From NCBI GenBank assembly GCA_964036315.1, contig OZ038500.1:63229749-63293748 (forward strand): a stretch of DNA of 64,000 bases, given 5' to 3'. A program made the translations under genes and the position numbers. The DNA comes from Acanthosepion esculentum. Its lineage: Eukaryota; Mollusca; Cephalopoda; Sepiida; Sepiidae. The notes under the pieces are model-generated. The model saw only the letters and a program-made list of their open reading frames with translations, did not search any database and was not told the DNA's origin. This document shows positions 63,700-64,000 of this stretch, piece by piece (position 1 is the stretch's first letter; every line of letters starts with the position of its first letter).

Positions 63700-64000
63700 A
63701 TGAGTAATGACAAGATAATGACTAAAAATGAGTAATGATAGAGTAATCAGATATTACAGAACCATTCTAGATATTTTCTACATTGACGCAGTGCAAGGTT
63801 GCGCCAGACAATGAAAATAATGAGTAGTGATAGAATAATGAGATGCTACAGAACCATTCTAGATATTCCTACGTTGATGCAATGCAAGGCTCCGTCAGAC
63901 ACAATTAAAATAATGAGTAATGATAGAATAATTAGATTTACAGAACCATTCTATATATTCCCTACGTTGACGCAGTGCAAGGCTCCGCCAGATTCCATTA
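63700..64000. repeat. 92-bp tandem repeat reaching the window edge
   Basis: Units start at 63730, 63822 and 63915 (GAGTA.TGATAGA.TAAT), each with ACAGAACCATTCTA.ATATT, CTAC.TTGA.GCA.TGCAAGG and CGCCAGA. The array probably continues beyond the window. Confidence 0.85.

Overview
The window looks like intergenic, repeat-packed DNA from a metazoan nuclear genome. A lophotrochozoan, probably a mollusc and possibly a cephalopod, fits best. The grounds are long (TA)n arrays, tRNA- and 5S-derived SINEs, Penelope-like elements (PLEs) with hammerhead motifs, Jockey/CR1-type LINE debris, and recurrent GGGAGGTAAC motifs that I associate with molluscan repeats. The taxonomic call is inference. There are no operons, no CRISPR array and no prokaryotic genes.

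Only three loci look like host genes or clear gene relics. A high-GC open frame at the left edge (2-835) encodes two copies of a ~90-residue domain that resembles a death-effector domain. A canonical tRNA-Arg(ACG) lies on the minus strand at 7892-7964. A degenerate U1-snRNA-like segment lies at 9782-9890. Two further ORFs on the right (61173-61421 and 63383-63697, both minus) have non-repeat composition but no recognisable domain.

Layout. 0-6 kb: the DED-like gene, a tandem array of a 140-bp tRNA-derived unit split by a solo LTR, and a decayed LINE (endonuclease, reverse transcriptase with YADD, C-terminus). 6-14 kb: AT-rich DNA with the tRNA, the U1 relic, an hAT-like element that contains large palindromes, and PLE ends. 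14-29 kb: LINE 3' ends, a 36-bp minisatellite, two inverted copies of an unrecognised ~1.6-kb element, a non-autonomous LTR retrotransposon with PBS, PPT and target duplication inside another repeat, two 5S+tRNA composite SINEs, and a mariner pseudogene split by a short solo LTR. 29-43 kb: SINE and LINE debris. 43-51 kb: purine-rich DNA, a 39-bp minisatellite, a mariner MITE, a gag fragment, and a 49-bp satellite with 147-bp higher-order structure. 51-64 kb: PLE ends with hammerhead ribozymes, a degenerate Tc1 transposon with both ends, a PLE GIY-YIG endonuclease fragment, GA microsatellites, a minisatellite related to the 17-kb one, and a 92-bp tandem repeat at the right edge.

The most notable signal is a set of hammerhead-ribozyme-like motifs at PLE termini. 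Two pairs sit head-to-head in long palindromes next to (TA)n arrays (10988-11326 and 53036-53204). In three cases stems I, II, III and the cleavage triplet can be traced completely. The window also shows a repeated theme of palindromic inserts inside (TA)n tracts.
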